A stretch of DNA of 30,976 nt, from the NCBI GenBank assembly GCA_045539095.1, contig JAZQER010000004.1, positions 1 to 30,976 of the forward strand, written 5' to 3'. The notes below the pieces were generated by a model that did no database searches, was not told the origin of the DNA, and was given only the letters and a program-made list of their open reading frames with translations. The position numbers were made by a program, and so were the translations under genes. This DNA is from SFWF01 sp045539095 (GTDB lineage: Bacteria; Bacillota; Clostridia; Oscillospirales; Acutalibacteraceae). Of this stretch, positions 1-6,740 are shown piece after piece (positions within the stretch are counted from its first letter, which is position 1; every line of letters begins with the position of its first letter).

Positions 1-141
1 GGTCTGCCGTTTAGAAAAACAGTACTGTGTACTGTTTTTTAGGCAGAGCGTGAAGTCGGGTACCGAAATTCGTAGAATTTGGGTCGACGAGCGAAGCAGT
101 TTGTGGCGACAAAGTCGCCGCAGACGGTCGAATCCCGTCCG
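1..141 (+). repeat. 141-bp direct repeat, copy A (interrupted tRNA 3' region)
   Basis: This unit matches 223-363 at 140 of 141 positions; the one difference is G versus A in the loop of the first hairpin. It holds three parts. First is a hairpin TCTGCC/GGCAGA that encloses AAAACAGTAC, a short loop and GTACTGTTTT. Second is a stretch GTGAAGTCGGGT that looks like the 5' side of a tRNA T-arm. Third is GGCGAC-AAA-GTCGCC, followed by TCGAATCCCGTCCG, the 3' side of a T-arm. I read it as a tRNA T-arm split by a palindromic insert. The left edge is cut by the window, so the true unit may be longer. Confidence 0.8.
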
Positions 142-149
142 GGTCACCA
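126..149 (+). pseudogene. tRNA 3'-end fragment (T-arm, acceptor, CCA)
   Basis: The sequence GGTCGAATCCCG followed by TCCGGGTCACCA has the form of a tRNA T-loop, T-stem 3' side, acceptor 3' strand, discriminator base and encoded CCA. It would need a 5' acceptor strand GACCCGG, which is not visible in the window. The part to its left is the palindromic repeat, not a normal D-arm or anticodon arm. A terminator follows directly. It is either the tail of a tRNA interrupted by an element or a duplicated 3' end. The amino-acid identity cannot be read. Confidence 0.6.
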
Positions 150-152
150 AAT

Positions 153-190
153 GAAAAAGCACTCATCCTTTAGGGTGGGTGCTTTTCATT
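153..190 (+). terminator. intrinsic terminator behind the tRNA 3' end
   Basis: AAAAGCACTCATCC (155-168) pairs over all 14 positions, with G-U pairs, to GGGTGGGTGCTTTT (173-186) around the loop TTTA. A T-rich tail follows. It starts a few bases after the CCA of the tRNA fragment, as expected for a tRNA transcription unit. Confidence 0.8.
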
Positions 191-222
191 TTTGTTATTT
201 GCGAAGGATTCGAACCCGAGAG

Positions 223-363
223 GGTCTGCCGTTTAGAAAAACAGTACTATGTACTGTTTTTTAGGCAGAGCGTGAAGTCGGGTACCGAAATTCGTAGAAT
301 TTGGGTCGACGAGCGAAGCAGTTTGTGGCGACAAAGTCGCCGCAGACGGTCGAATCCCGTCCG
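223..363 (+). repeat. 141-bp direct repeat, copy B
   Basis: Second copy of the 1-141 unit with one substitution. It is preceded at 206-215 by GGATTCGAAC, the reverse complement of a T-loop, and it ends in TCGAATCCCGTCCG. Beyond this point the two copies diverge: copy A continues into GGTCACCA, copy B into AT-rich DNA. The near identity implies recent duplication or gene conversion. Confidence 0.85.
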
Positions 364-402
364 TAAATTTTCAAAAACTACATTTATATTTCGCGCATAG
401 GT

Positions 403-476
403 TTCTCCTCATCCACCGCAAGCGGTCCCCCTTCCCCGCTAGGGAAGGCTCAAGAGCGCAGAGTATCCCGTCCGAC
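403..476 (+). repeat. GC-rich double hairpin ending in a third T-arm fragment
   Basis: Two hairpins are visible, CCGC-AA-GCGG and CTTCCC-CGCTA-GGGAAG. They are followed by GCGCAGAGTATCCCGTCCG. The last ten bases repeat the T-arm end seen at 132-141 and 354-363. The same right end, CAGAGTATCCC, recurs at 24300-24310 in the tRNA-Arg locus. From here to 564 I see only AT-rich sequence. Confidence 0.6.
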
Positions 477-564
477 AAATTTTATCAAGCTTTGTAAACG
501 GAGTTTTTAAGAATTTACTATCAAACAATAGTAAACGCCTTTTCTTTTTCGTATTTTTGTCAAG

Positions 565-600
565 TAAAAAGGAGACAAGAGAACCTTGCCCTTATCTCCT
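565..600 (-). terminator. intrinsic terminator for the DUF6440-like gene
   Basis: Read on the minus strand, AGGAGATAAG pairs with CTTGTCTCCT with one mismatch, and a run of five T follows. It begins 4 bp beyond the stop codon of the small gene. Confidence 0.75.
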
Positions 601-603
601 GTG

Positions 604-795
604 TTAGTCTTTATCGTTATCCAAATTAATCGGAGTGATTACCGGCTTCCCGTCTTTGTCTAAAAGTACAGTCAATCCGGCTGAATCACCTATTTGATGA
701 TATACATAATTAACACCCGTCTCTTTATCGACCAAAACATCCGTGCGCTCTATTATTCCTTGGGAATAAACTATTTCGAATCTTTTATTCTTCAT
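604..795 (-). CDS. DUF6440-like small protein
   Basis: A 63-residue acidic protein of unknown role. The core VDKETGVNY, then GLTVLLDKDGKPVI, resembles the DUF6440 family, small Firmicutes proteins with this repeated DKxTG/DKDGKP pattern. No signal peptide, membrane segment or cysteine motif is present. I chose the ATG at 795 because AGAGGTG lies about six bases upstream; the in-frame GTG at 804 falls inside that ribosome binding site. It has its own terminator and is transcribed away from lysS. The family call is from recall of the motif, and nothing nearby gives a function. Confidence 0.7.
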   Translation of the reverse strand: MKNKRFEIVYSQGIIERTDVLVDKETGVNYVYHQIGDSAGLTVLLDKDGKPVITPINLDNDKD

Positions 796-897
796 TAATC
801 TCACCTCTTAGGTTAATATACCACTTTTTTTCACTCTTTTCAATGATACGTTTGCTTATGTGAACTGGCAGAGCGCCGCCCTTTTCCCTAATTTTAC

Positions 898-926
898 TTG
901 ACTAAATTGTTTTATTAATATATAAT
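898..926 (+). promoter_or_regulatory. sigma-A type promoter for lysS
   Basis: TTGACT (898-903), a 17-base spacer and TATAAT (921-926) form a near-consensus housekeeping promoter. The start codon at 990 leaves a leader of about 57 bases, too short for a T-box riboswitch, and none is seen. Confidence 0.8.
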
Positions 927-989
927 TATACTAATATGGAATAATATGTCTATAAGTTAAAATTCATTTGGCAAATTTGAGGTGTAATT

Positions 990-2984
990 ATGCATTGGGC
1001 AGAAGAAATTGCTGAAAAAATTATTGAAAGAAGCCCCTCGAAGCCCGAATATGTTTGCGCCGCGGGAATAAGCCCCTCCGGTTCTATTCATATCGGTAAC
1101 TTCAGAGATATTGCAACAAGCTATTTTGTTGTAAAGGCTCTGCGTAAAAAGGGCAAAAAGGCACGTCTTTTATTTTCTTGGGACGAGTTTGACCGACTTC
1201 GCAAGGTGCCTGTAAACGTTGCCGCCGTTAAAGACGGCTTTGAGGAGTATATCGGCCGTCCTTATGTTGACGCTCCCGACCCGTTTGGCTGCTGCGAATC
1301 CTACGCAAAGCATTTCCAGAACGAGTTTGAAGCATCTATTAAGCGTTTCGGCATTGATATGGACTATCGCTATCAGGCGGCTCAGTACCGCTCAGGCCGT
1401 TACAGCGAATATATCATTCACGCTTTAAAGAATCGTGAGAAGATCTTCGATATCCTTGACTCTTTCCGTACTCAGGACGCAACCGAGGACGAGCGTAAAA
1501 ACTATTATCCCGTCGGCATCTACTGCGAAAAGTGCGGCAAGGATACCACTAAGATAACAAAACTGTCTGATGACTGCATCAACGCAGAGTACGAGTGCGC
1601 TTGCGGTCACCACGGCTCTTTCGATTTCAAGCACGACTTTAACTGCAAGCTCGCCTGGAAGATCGACTGGCCTATGCGCTGGATGGTTGAGGGTGTTGAC
1701 TTTGAGCCGGGTGGAAAGGACCATGCATCCCCCACAGGCTCTTATCAGACAAGCCGTATAATTGCTAAGGAAATTTTTGATTATGAAGCACCCATCTTCC
1801 AAGGCTATGAGTTTATCGGAATTAAGGGCACTACAGGCAAAATGTCAGGCTCTTCGGGTCTTAACCTCACTCCCGATACTCTCCTTAAACTCTACGACCC
1901 CGAGATTATCCTTTGGCTCTATTCAAAGACAGAGCCTACAAAGGCTTTCAATTTCTGCTTTGATGATGAGATACTGCGTCAGTATTTTGAGTTTGACCGT
2001 ATGATGAAGGCATATGTCGACGGAAATGCCGATGAGCATACCTCTGCTATTATGGAGGGTGCGCTGATAGAGGGCAGAACTGCCGAGACCGTGCCGATGC
2101 AGCTTCTCGTATCCCTTGGTTCTATCGTAAACTTTAATGTTCCGATGCTTGAGACCGTATTTGAGAAGATCGGCACTCCTTATAAGCTTGCTGACTTTAC
2201 CGAGCGTATGGAGCGCGCACGCTTCTGGCTCGAGCAGTGCTCACCCGAGAGTGTAAACCGACTCCGCGCTACCCGTAACTTTGAGGTCTATAATGAGCTC
2301 GACGAGGATGAGAAAAAGGCAATAAAGATGCTTTTCGATTATCTCTCTACCGACGGTTATTCTCTTGACGACTTAAACAGTGAGCTTTATGCTATTCCGA
2401 AGCGTATCTACGGCGAGAACATTGAGCCTAAAGCCTTAAAGGGCATTCAGGGCAAGTTCTTCAAGAACGTTTACAAGCTTCTTATAGACAAGGAGCAGGG
2501 ACCGAGACTTTATCTCTTCCTCTTTGCAGTCGAGAAAGAAAGCTATGTAAAGCTGCTTGACTTCTCATATCCCCAGACCGACGAGGAAAAGGCAATCAAT
2601 GAAAAAGCCGCTGCCGAAAAGGCTGCCGCAGAGGCACCCGCTGTCGACCCCGTTAAAGAACAAATTACTATTGACGAGTTCGACAAGGTTGATATGCGCG
2701 TCTGCAAGGTGCTGAAAGCCGAAGAGGTGCCGAAATCACATTCTTGTCTGAAGCTTACCCTTGACGACGGACTCGGCGGACGTGTGATTATGTCCTCCAT
2801 TAAAAAAGAGTACAAGCCCGAAGAGCTTGTCGGTAAAAAAATTATCGTTATCGCAAACCTAAAGCCTGCAAAATTTGCGGGGGTCGAATCTAACGGTATG
2901 CTTATCGCCGCAACACACGAGGATTGCGGTTGTAAAATAATCTTTGTGGATGACTCTGTTCCTGTAGGAACGGCTATCCACTAA
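990..2984 (+). CDS. lysS: class I lysyl-tRNA synthetase with C-terminal tRNA-binding domain
   Basis: Charges tRNA-Lys with lysine in the cytosol. The fold is the archaeal-type class I enzyme (LysK), not the class II LysRS common in Firmicutes. HIGN lies at residues 34-37 and a KMSKS-like KMSGSSG at 284-290. A candidate zinc knuckle has CEKC (179-182) and CAC (203-205), and the active-site stretch WPMRWMVEGVDFEPGGKDH lies near 227-245. After an Ala/Glu-rich linker (about 535-550) comes a domain of about 110 residues, starting TIDEFDKVDMRVCKV, of the tRBD/EMAP-II type usually found on MetRS or as a free protein. Total length is 664 residues against roughly 500-530 for plain class I LysRS. GAGGTG precedes the ATG. 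putP follows after 15 bp and probably shares its transcript. Confidence 0.88.
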   Translation: MHWAEEIAEKIIERSPSKPEYVCAAGISPSGSIHIGNFRDIATSYFVVKALRKKGKKARLLFSWDEFDRLRKVPVNVAAVKDGFEEYIGRPYVDAPDPFGCCESYAKHFQNEFEASIKRFGIDMDYRYQAAQYRSGRYSEYIIHALKNREKIFDILDSFRTQDATEDERKNYYPVGIYCEKCGKDTTKITKLSDDCINAEYECACGHHGSFDFKHDFNCKLAWKIDWPMRWMVEGVDFEPGGKDHASPTGSYQTSRIIAKEIFDYEAPIFQGYEFIGIKGTTGKMSGSSGLNLTPDTLLKLYDPEIILWLYSKTEPTKAFNFCFDDEILRQYFEFDRMMKAYVDGNADEHTSAIMEGALIEGRTAETVPMQLLVSLGSIVNFNVPMLETVFEKIGTPYKLADFTERMERARFWLEQCSPESVNRLRATRNFEVYNELDEDEKKAIKMLFDYLSTDGYSLDDLNSELYAIPKRIYGENIEPKALKGIQGKFFKNVYKLLIDKEQGPRLYLFLFAVEKESYVKLLDFSYPQTDEEKAINEKAAAEKAAAEAPAVDPVKEQITIDEFDKVDMRVCKVLKAEEVPKSHSCLKLTLDDGLGGRVIMSSIKKEYKPEELVGKKIIVIANLKPAKFAGVESNGMLIAATHEDCGCKIIFVDDSVPVGTAIH

Positions 2985-2999
2985 AAAAGGAGAGATATT

Positions 3000-4508
3000 A
3001 TGAACGGAGAAATAATTGCATTTATCCTTTATTTCCTTGTTGTTCTCGGAATAGGTATTTTCTTCTTCCTTAAATCCAAGAACGCAGGAGAAAAGGAATA
3101 CTTCCTCGGCGGACGCAGTATGGGTCCGTGGGTTACAGCCCTTTCGGCTCAGGCTTCCGATATGTCGGCATGGCTTTTAATGGGTCTGCCCGGTAGCATT
3201 TTGGCTTTCGGCTTCGGTGAGGTCTGGATTGGTATCGGCCTTGCGCTCGGTACTGCTGCTAACTGGATTTTCGTTGCTAAGCGCCTTCGCAGATTTTCTG
3301 CTGCTGCAAACGATTCCATTACCCTCCCACAGTATCTTTCAAACCGCTTCGGTAGCGGACACAAGGCTTTGCAGATTGTTTCTGCACTTATTTTCCTTGT
3401 TTGCTTCACGGTCTACGTTGCATCCTCTTTTGTTGCAGGTACCGGCGTTTTCACAAGCGTTTTTCCCTCTCTTGATAAGGGTACTGCTATGCTCATTTTT
3501 GCCGCTATCATTCTCATTTACACCTTCCTCGGTGGCTTTAAGGCTGTTTGCTGGACCGACTTCTTCCAGGGGCTCTTAATGCTTGTTGCCGTTCTTGCTG
3601 TACCTATTATCGCCTCTACCTCGGGTGACGCTAACCCCGACTTCTTAAAAGAGGTTTATACATACGGTGAGGGCGCAAAAACCGTACAATGTGCTTTTGT
3701 CGGCACACCCTTTGAGGCAACCTGGCAAGATATCGTTTCGGGGCTTGCCTGGGGTCTCGGATATTTTGGTATGCCACATATTTTAGTCAGATTTATGTCA
3801 ATCAAAAAAGCAAAGGATATAAACAAAGCTGCCGCCATTGCTATTATCTGGGTTGTTCTTGCTCTTGGTGCCGTTATTATTCTTGCTATACTTGGCAGAA
3901 TGATCGTTGGACCCGAGCTTATAGAGAGCGGAAGCCAGTCACTTGTCTTTGTTAAGATGGCACAAAAATACTTCTCGCCCTTTATTGCAGGAATTCTTAT
4001 GGCGGCAATTATTGCAGCTTCTATGTCTACTGCAGACAGCCAGCTGCTTGTTGCTTCCTCATCCTTCACAAGTGACCTTTACAAACCCACAATCCGTAAG
4101 AACGCTTCAGACAAAGAGGCTCTTTGGGTTGGCAGAGTCGTCGTTCTTGTTGTTGCTATTATCGCTTACTTTATAGCATCCAGTAAATCAGAAGGTGCAC
4201 AGGCTATTATGGACCTTGTTGAGAATGCGTGGGCAGGCTTCGGTTCTTCTTTCGGACCGGTAGTTATCCTCTCGGTATTCTGGAAGCGCCTTACCTATAA
4301 GGGTGCATTAGCCGGTGTTGTTGGCGGTGCAGTGGCAGACGTTGCATGGCTTGCAGGCGGACTTTCGGCTTCTACAGGAGTTTATGAGCTTGTTCCCGGA
4401 TTTATCGTTGGTCTAATTGCCGCAGTTGTTGTAACACTTATTGATAAAAAGCCCTCGGATGAAGCTATCGCAGTATTTGAAGCTGCAACAGCTCCAGAAG
4501 AAGAATAA
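3000..4508 (+). CDS. putP: sodium/proline symporter family protein
   Basis: A 502-residue inner-membrane protein of the sodium:solute symporter (SSS) family, closest in pattern to PutP, which takes up proline with Na+. It has about 13 hydrophobic segments. N-terminal hallmarks are YFLGGRSMGPW, ALSAQASDMSAWLLMGLPG (the Na+/proline-site helix) and the loop RLRRFSAAANDSITLPQYLSNRF. Further on come TFLGGFKAVCWTDFFQG and AASMSTADSQLLVASSSFTSDLY, both typical of the family. GGAGAG lies before the ATG. The 15-bp gap to lysS and the terminator behind it suggest a two-gene unit. Substrate specificity cannot be fixed from sequence alone; proline is the family default. Confidence 0.88.
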   Translation: MNGEIIAFILYFLVVLGIGIFFFLKSKNAGEKEYFLGGRSMGPWVTALSAQASDMSAWLLMGLPGSILAFGFGEVWIGIGLALGTAANWIFVAKRLRRFSAAANDSITLPQYLSNRFGSGHKALQIVSALIFLVCFTVYVASSFVAGTGVFTSVFPSLDKGTAMLIFAAIILIYTFLGGFKAVCWTDFFQGLLMLVAVLAVPIIASTSGDANPDFLKEVYTYGEGAKTVQCAFVGTPFEATWQDIVSGLAWGLGYFGMPHILVRFMSIKKAKDINKAAAIAIIWVVLALGAVIILAILGRMIVGPELIESGSQSLVFVKMAQKYFSPFIAGILMAAIIAASMSTADSQLLVASSSFTSDLYKPTIRKNASDKEALWVGRVVVLVVAIIAYFIASSKSEGAQAIMDLVENAWAGFGSSFGPVVILSVFWKRLTYKGALAGVVGGAVADVAWLAGGLSASTGVYELVPGFIVGLIAAVVVTLIDKKPSDEAIAVFEAATAPEEE

Positions 4509-4510
4509 CA

Positions 4511-4539
4511 AAAAAGACCGCTCAACGCGGTCTTTTTTT
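4511..4539 (+). terminator. terminator of the lysS-putP unit
   Basis: AAAAAGACCGC and GCGGTCTTTTT pair perfectly around the loop TCAAC, and the T-run continues. It begins 3 bp after the putP stop. Confidence 0.92.
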
Positions 4540-4548
4540 AATGTAGAA

Positions 4549-4632
4549 TTAACCTGCCTGCGACGTATTATATATTAGTTTCGCTTTGCGAAACACCGAA
4601 TTTATTCATTATTCATTATTAACTATTCATTA
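4549..4632 (-). repeat. dispersed cruciform repeat, copy 1 (inverted)
   Basis: The core is GTTTCGC-TTT-GCGAAAC (4578-4594), flanked on one side by GTATTATATATTA and on the other by ACCGAAT, then repeats of TTATTCATTATT. It is the reverse orientation of the copy at 9281-9402. It fills the gap between the putP and spoIIID terminators. Confidence 0.7.
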
Positions 4633-4673
4633 AAAAAGCTGAAGGGTACGTTCCGTTATCACTTCAGCTTTTT
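4632..4673 (-). terminator. bidirectional terminator overlapping the spoIIID 3' end
   Basis: AAAAAAGCTGAAG (4632-4644) pairs with CTTCAGCTTTTT (4662-4673). On the minus strand the A-rich arm is made of the last codons of spoIIID (Lys-Leu-Lys) plus its stop, so the coding end doubles as the first arm of the terminator. Confidence 0.85.
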
Positions 4674-4907
4674 GTATTTCTCCCTCGTTGCCATACCACC
4701 ACGGATATGGCGGTCCTGTTTATTCTTTTCAAGAACGGCCTTTACCTGTCCGTAAAGCACGGGATCCTCTCTGCGAAGCCGTTCTGTTACATCCTTATGT
4801 ACCGTTGATTTTGATATTTTAAAAACTTTTGCGGCGGCGCGTACCGTTGCACCCGATTCTACTATATACTCCCCCAGCTCGATAGCTCTTGTGTCTGTTG
4901 CTCTCAT
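4659..4907 (-). CDS. spoIIID: sporulation transcription regulator SpoIIID
   Basis: A small DNA-binding protein that, in Bacillus and Clostridium, acts in the mother cell to activate or repress sigma-E-dependent genes. The 82-residue length is normal for the family. A helix-turn-helix covers about residues 19-44, with the signature KISKSTVHKDVTERL. The basic C-terminal tail contains DRHIRGGMATREKYKK, as in known SpoIIID. AGGAG (4916-4920) lies upstream of the ATG, and a sigma-E-like promoter can be read just before it. It is divergent from dnaA. Its presence shows that the organism belongs to an endospore-forming lineage. Confidence 0.93.
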   Translation of the reverse strand: MRATDTRAIELGEYIVESGATVRAAAKVFKISKSTVHKDVTERLRREDPVLYGQVKAVLEKNKQDRHIRGGMATREKYKKLK

Positions 4908-4929
4908 ACTATCAACTCCTGTTTTTACT

Positions 4930-4956
4930 AATATGAAAGCTTATTAGAAAATATGT
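4930..4956 (-). promoter_or_regulatory. candidate sigma-E promoter of spoIIID
   Basis: On the minus strand ACATATT (4956-4950), 14 bases, then CATATT (4935-4930) fits the sigma-E -35 pattern and the first half of the -10 pattern. The predicted start lies only some 15 bases before the spoIIID ATG. The second half of the -10 box (TTAG) is off consensus. Confidence 0.45.
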
Positions 4957-5040
4957 CCTTCTTTGTCCTTTTTTTGGTGTTTTTTATCCTCATCTCTCCT
5001 TGTTTTTTCTGTTCTGTTTTCTGTCGTTCGGGAGGATATT

Positions 5041-5091
5041 TTTTAACCCTATAATATATTATATATTATATATATTTATTAATATTTTACA
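5041..5091. other. AT-rich dnaA leader, possible duplex-unwinding tract
   Basis: About 45 bp are almost pure A/T with repeated TATATTA units directly upstream of the dnaA promoter. Such tracts occur in bacterial origins. However, the whole 4908-5189 interval has no TTATNCACA DnaA box; the nearest match is TTATCCTCA at 4985. Origin function is therefore only a possibility. Confidence 0.35.
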
Positions 5092-5120
5092 TTGAAAAAT
5101 GTTAATAAGTGTGATATAAT
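5092..5120 (+). promoter_or_regulatory. dnaA promoter
   Basis: TTGAAA (5092-5097), a 17-base spacer and TATAAT (5115-5120). The spacer contains TGTTAATAA (5100-5108), a sequence that recurs at 6561-6569 between dnaA and dnaN. It could be a divergent DnaA-binding site for autoregulation. The leader is about 63 bases. Confidence 0.75.
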
Positions 5121-5189
5121 CAAAATTAGTGAAAAATAGGGTTGTTATATCTTAAAAATAGTTAAATGTAAAAATAAAGGAGAGTACAA

Positions 5190-6503
5190 ATGGATATTAA
5201 TTCTTTAAACGATATTTGGGAAGCTATAAGCGCAATGTTGCTCGAAAAAATGAACAGAATTTCTTTTGATGTTTGGTTTAAAGATTTACATCTTGTTGAG
5301 ATACGTGACGGTCAAATGGTTTTTAGTATATATTCCGGATATAAGAAAAAAATTATTGAATCTAATTATATGCCGGTTTTTAAACCCATCATCCGCGAGA
5401 TAATGGGAATTGATATGGAAATAAGCATTGTTGCTGAGGACGAAAACGGTCAGATTGTTCAGAACGAAAAGGCTTCGCCCGATTCTTCATATGAGGACAG
5501 TCTTACCTTTGATAATTTCATAGTTGGCTCTTGTAATCGTTTTGCCCATGCAGCCGCTATGGCAGTTGCAGATAATCGCAATATTATATACAACCCGCTT
5601 GTTATATATGGTCAGTCCGGTGTTGGAAAGACACACCTAATGCTTGCAATACGAAATCAGATTAAGAAAAAATATCCTGAAAAAAGAATTGAATATATAC
5701 GTTGTGAAGAGCTTATTAATGAATTCATTAGTTCAGTACATAACGGTCGCGCTGAAGAGTTCCGTAATATTTATAGAAATCTTGACGTTTTGCTTATAGA
5801 CGATATTCAATTTATTGCAGGAAAGGAACAGACACAGGAAGAATTTTTTAATACCTTTAATTCCCTATATCAAAATAATAAGCAAATAGTTGTTACTATG
5901 GACCGTCCTCCAAAGGAAATAAAGACCTTGGATGATAGAATCAGAAATCGACTTGAAATGGGTCTTTTCTCTGATATTAGTCTTCCCGATTATGAAACCC
6001 GAGTTGGTATTATACGTAAAAAAGCGGAATCTCTCGGCATTACTATTGAAGAATCAATAGTCCACTTTGTTGCCGAACACATAAAGGTAAACACACGTCA
6101 GCTTGAGGGAGTTGTAAAAAAAATACAAGCCCATATTCAAATGAATATTGAACCTACTCTATCAGTTGTTCAGGGTATCGTAAAAGAGGTTGTTTCTGAC
6201 CTTGCTCCAGAACCTATAAAAATAGATAAGATTATTTCAGAGGTTGCGCGTACTTATGATGTTTCCGAAAATGAGATTCTTTCGCGTCATAAGACTGCGG
6301 AGGTGGCTAAAGCCCGTCAAATAGCAATGTATATTGCAAGAGAGACAACAGAGCTTTCATATAAAGCTATTGGTGAGTCTTTTGGAAGAGACCATACTAC
6401 TGCTCTGTTTTCGGTAAATAAGATTGAAGAGCTTATAAAAATATCTCCATATGACAAAGAACTTATTGAAGATATGATAAAAAACTTAAAAAATGAAAAC
6501 TAA
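5190..6503 (+). CDS. dnaA: chromosomal replication initiator DnaA
   Basis: ATP-dependent initiator that binds and melts oriC. At 437 residues it is of normal length. Domain I covers about 1-85. Domain II is a short linker of about 20 residues containing QNEKASPDSSYED. The AAA+ domain has Walker A GQSGVGKTH (141-149), Walker B LLIDDIQ (201-207) and the arginine-finger region RIRNRLEMG (250-258). Domain IV carries the DNA-binding signature GRDHTTALFSVNKI near 404-417; the family usually has RDHTTVLHA. GGAGAG precedes the ATG. dnaN follows after 237 bp. dnaA and dnaN are clearly more AT-rich than gyrB and gyrA. Confidence 0.97.
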   Translation: MDINSLNDIWEAISAMLLEKMNRISFDVWFKDLHLVEIRDGQMVFSIYSGYKKKIIESNYMPVFKPIIREIMGIDMEISIVAEDENGQIVQNEKASPDSSYEDSLTFDNFIVGSCNRFAHAAAMAVADNRNIIYNPLVIYGQSGVGKTHLMLAIRNQIKKKYPEKRIEYIRCEELINEFISSVHNGRAEEFRNIYRNLDVLLIDDIQFIAGKEQTQEEFFNTFNSLYQNNKQIVVTMDRPPKEIKTLDDRIRNRLEMGLFSDISLPDYETRVGIIRKKAESLGITIEESIVHFVAEHIKVNTRQLEGVVKKIQAHIQMNIEPTLSVVQGIVKEVVSDLAPEPIKIDKIISEVARTYDVSENEILSRHKTAEVAKARQIAMYIARETTELSYKAIGESFGRDHTTALFSVNKIEELIKISPYDKELIEDMIKNLKNEN

Positions 6504-6740
6504 TAAAAAATATTTATACAAGATATAAACCTTAATTAACAATCTAGTTTTAAACAACTCTGTTAATAAGTAAAAAATATTAAAGTTATTAAGTTTTTAT
6601 CCAAATTTATATTAAGTGATTAAAATAGGCTTGTCTTCTGCTTTAAAAACACTTTTTAACAATTTTCACACAACATAATACTACTGTTATTAATTATTTA
6701 TTTTAATTATTAAAAAAATGCAAATGAAGGAGTTTTTCTT
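6504..6740 (+). other. dnaA-dnaN intergenic region
   Basis: An AT-rich spacer that in many Firmicutes carries part of oriC. I find only near-matches to a DnaA box: TTATCCAAA near 6598 with one mismatch, TTATACAAG with two, and the repeated TGTTAATAA at 6561-6569. No terminator follows dnaA, so readthrough into dnaN is possible. Confidence 0.4.

Noticed and set aside
805..989. T-box riboswitch ahead of the class I LysRS
   Set aside because: The promoter at 898-926 leaves a leader of under 65 bases, and neither a specifier stem nor an antiterminator can be drawn.
1425..1802. Antisense reading frames over lysS, gyrB, gyrA and the OPT gene
   Set aside because: All are shadows of strongly conserved genes on the other strand and lack ribosome sites or recognisable domains.
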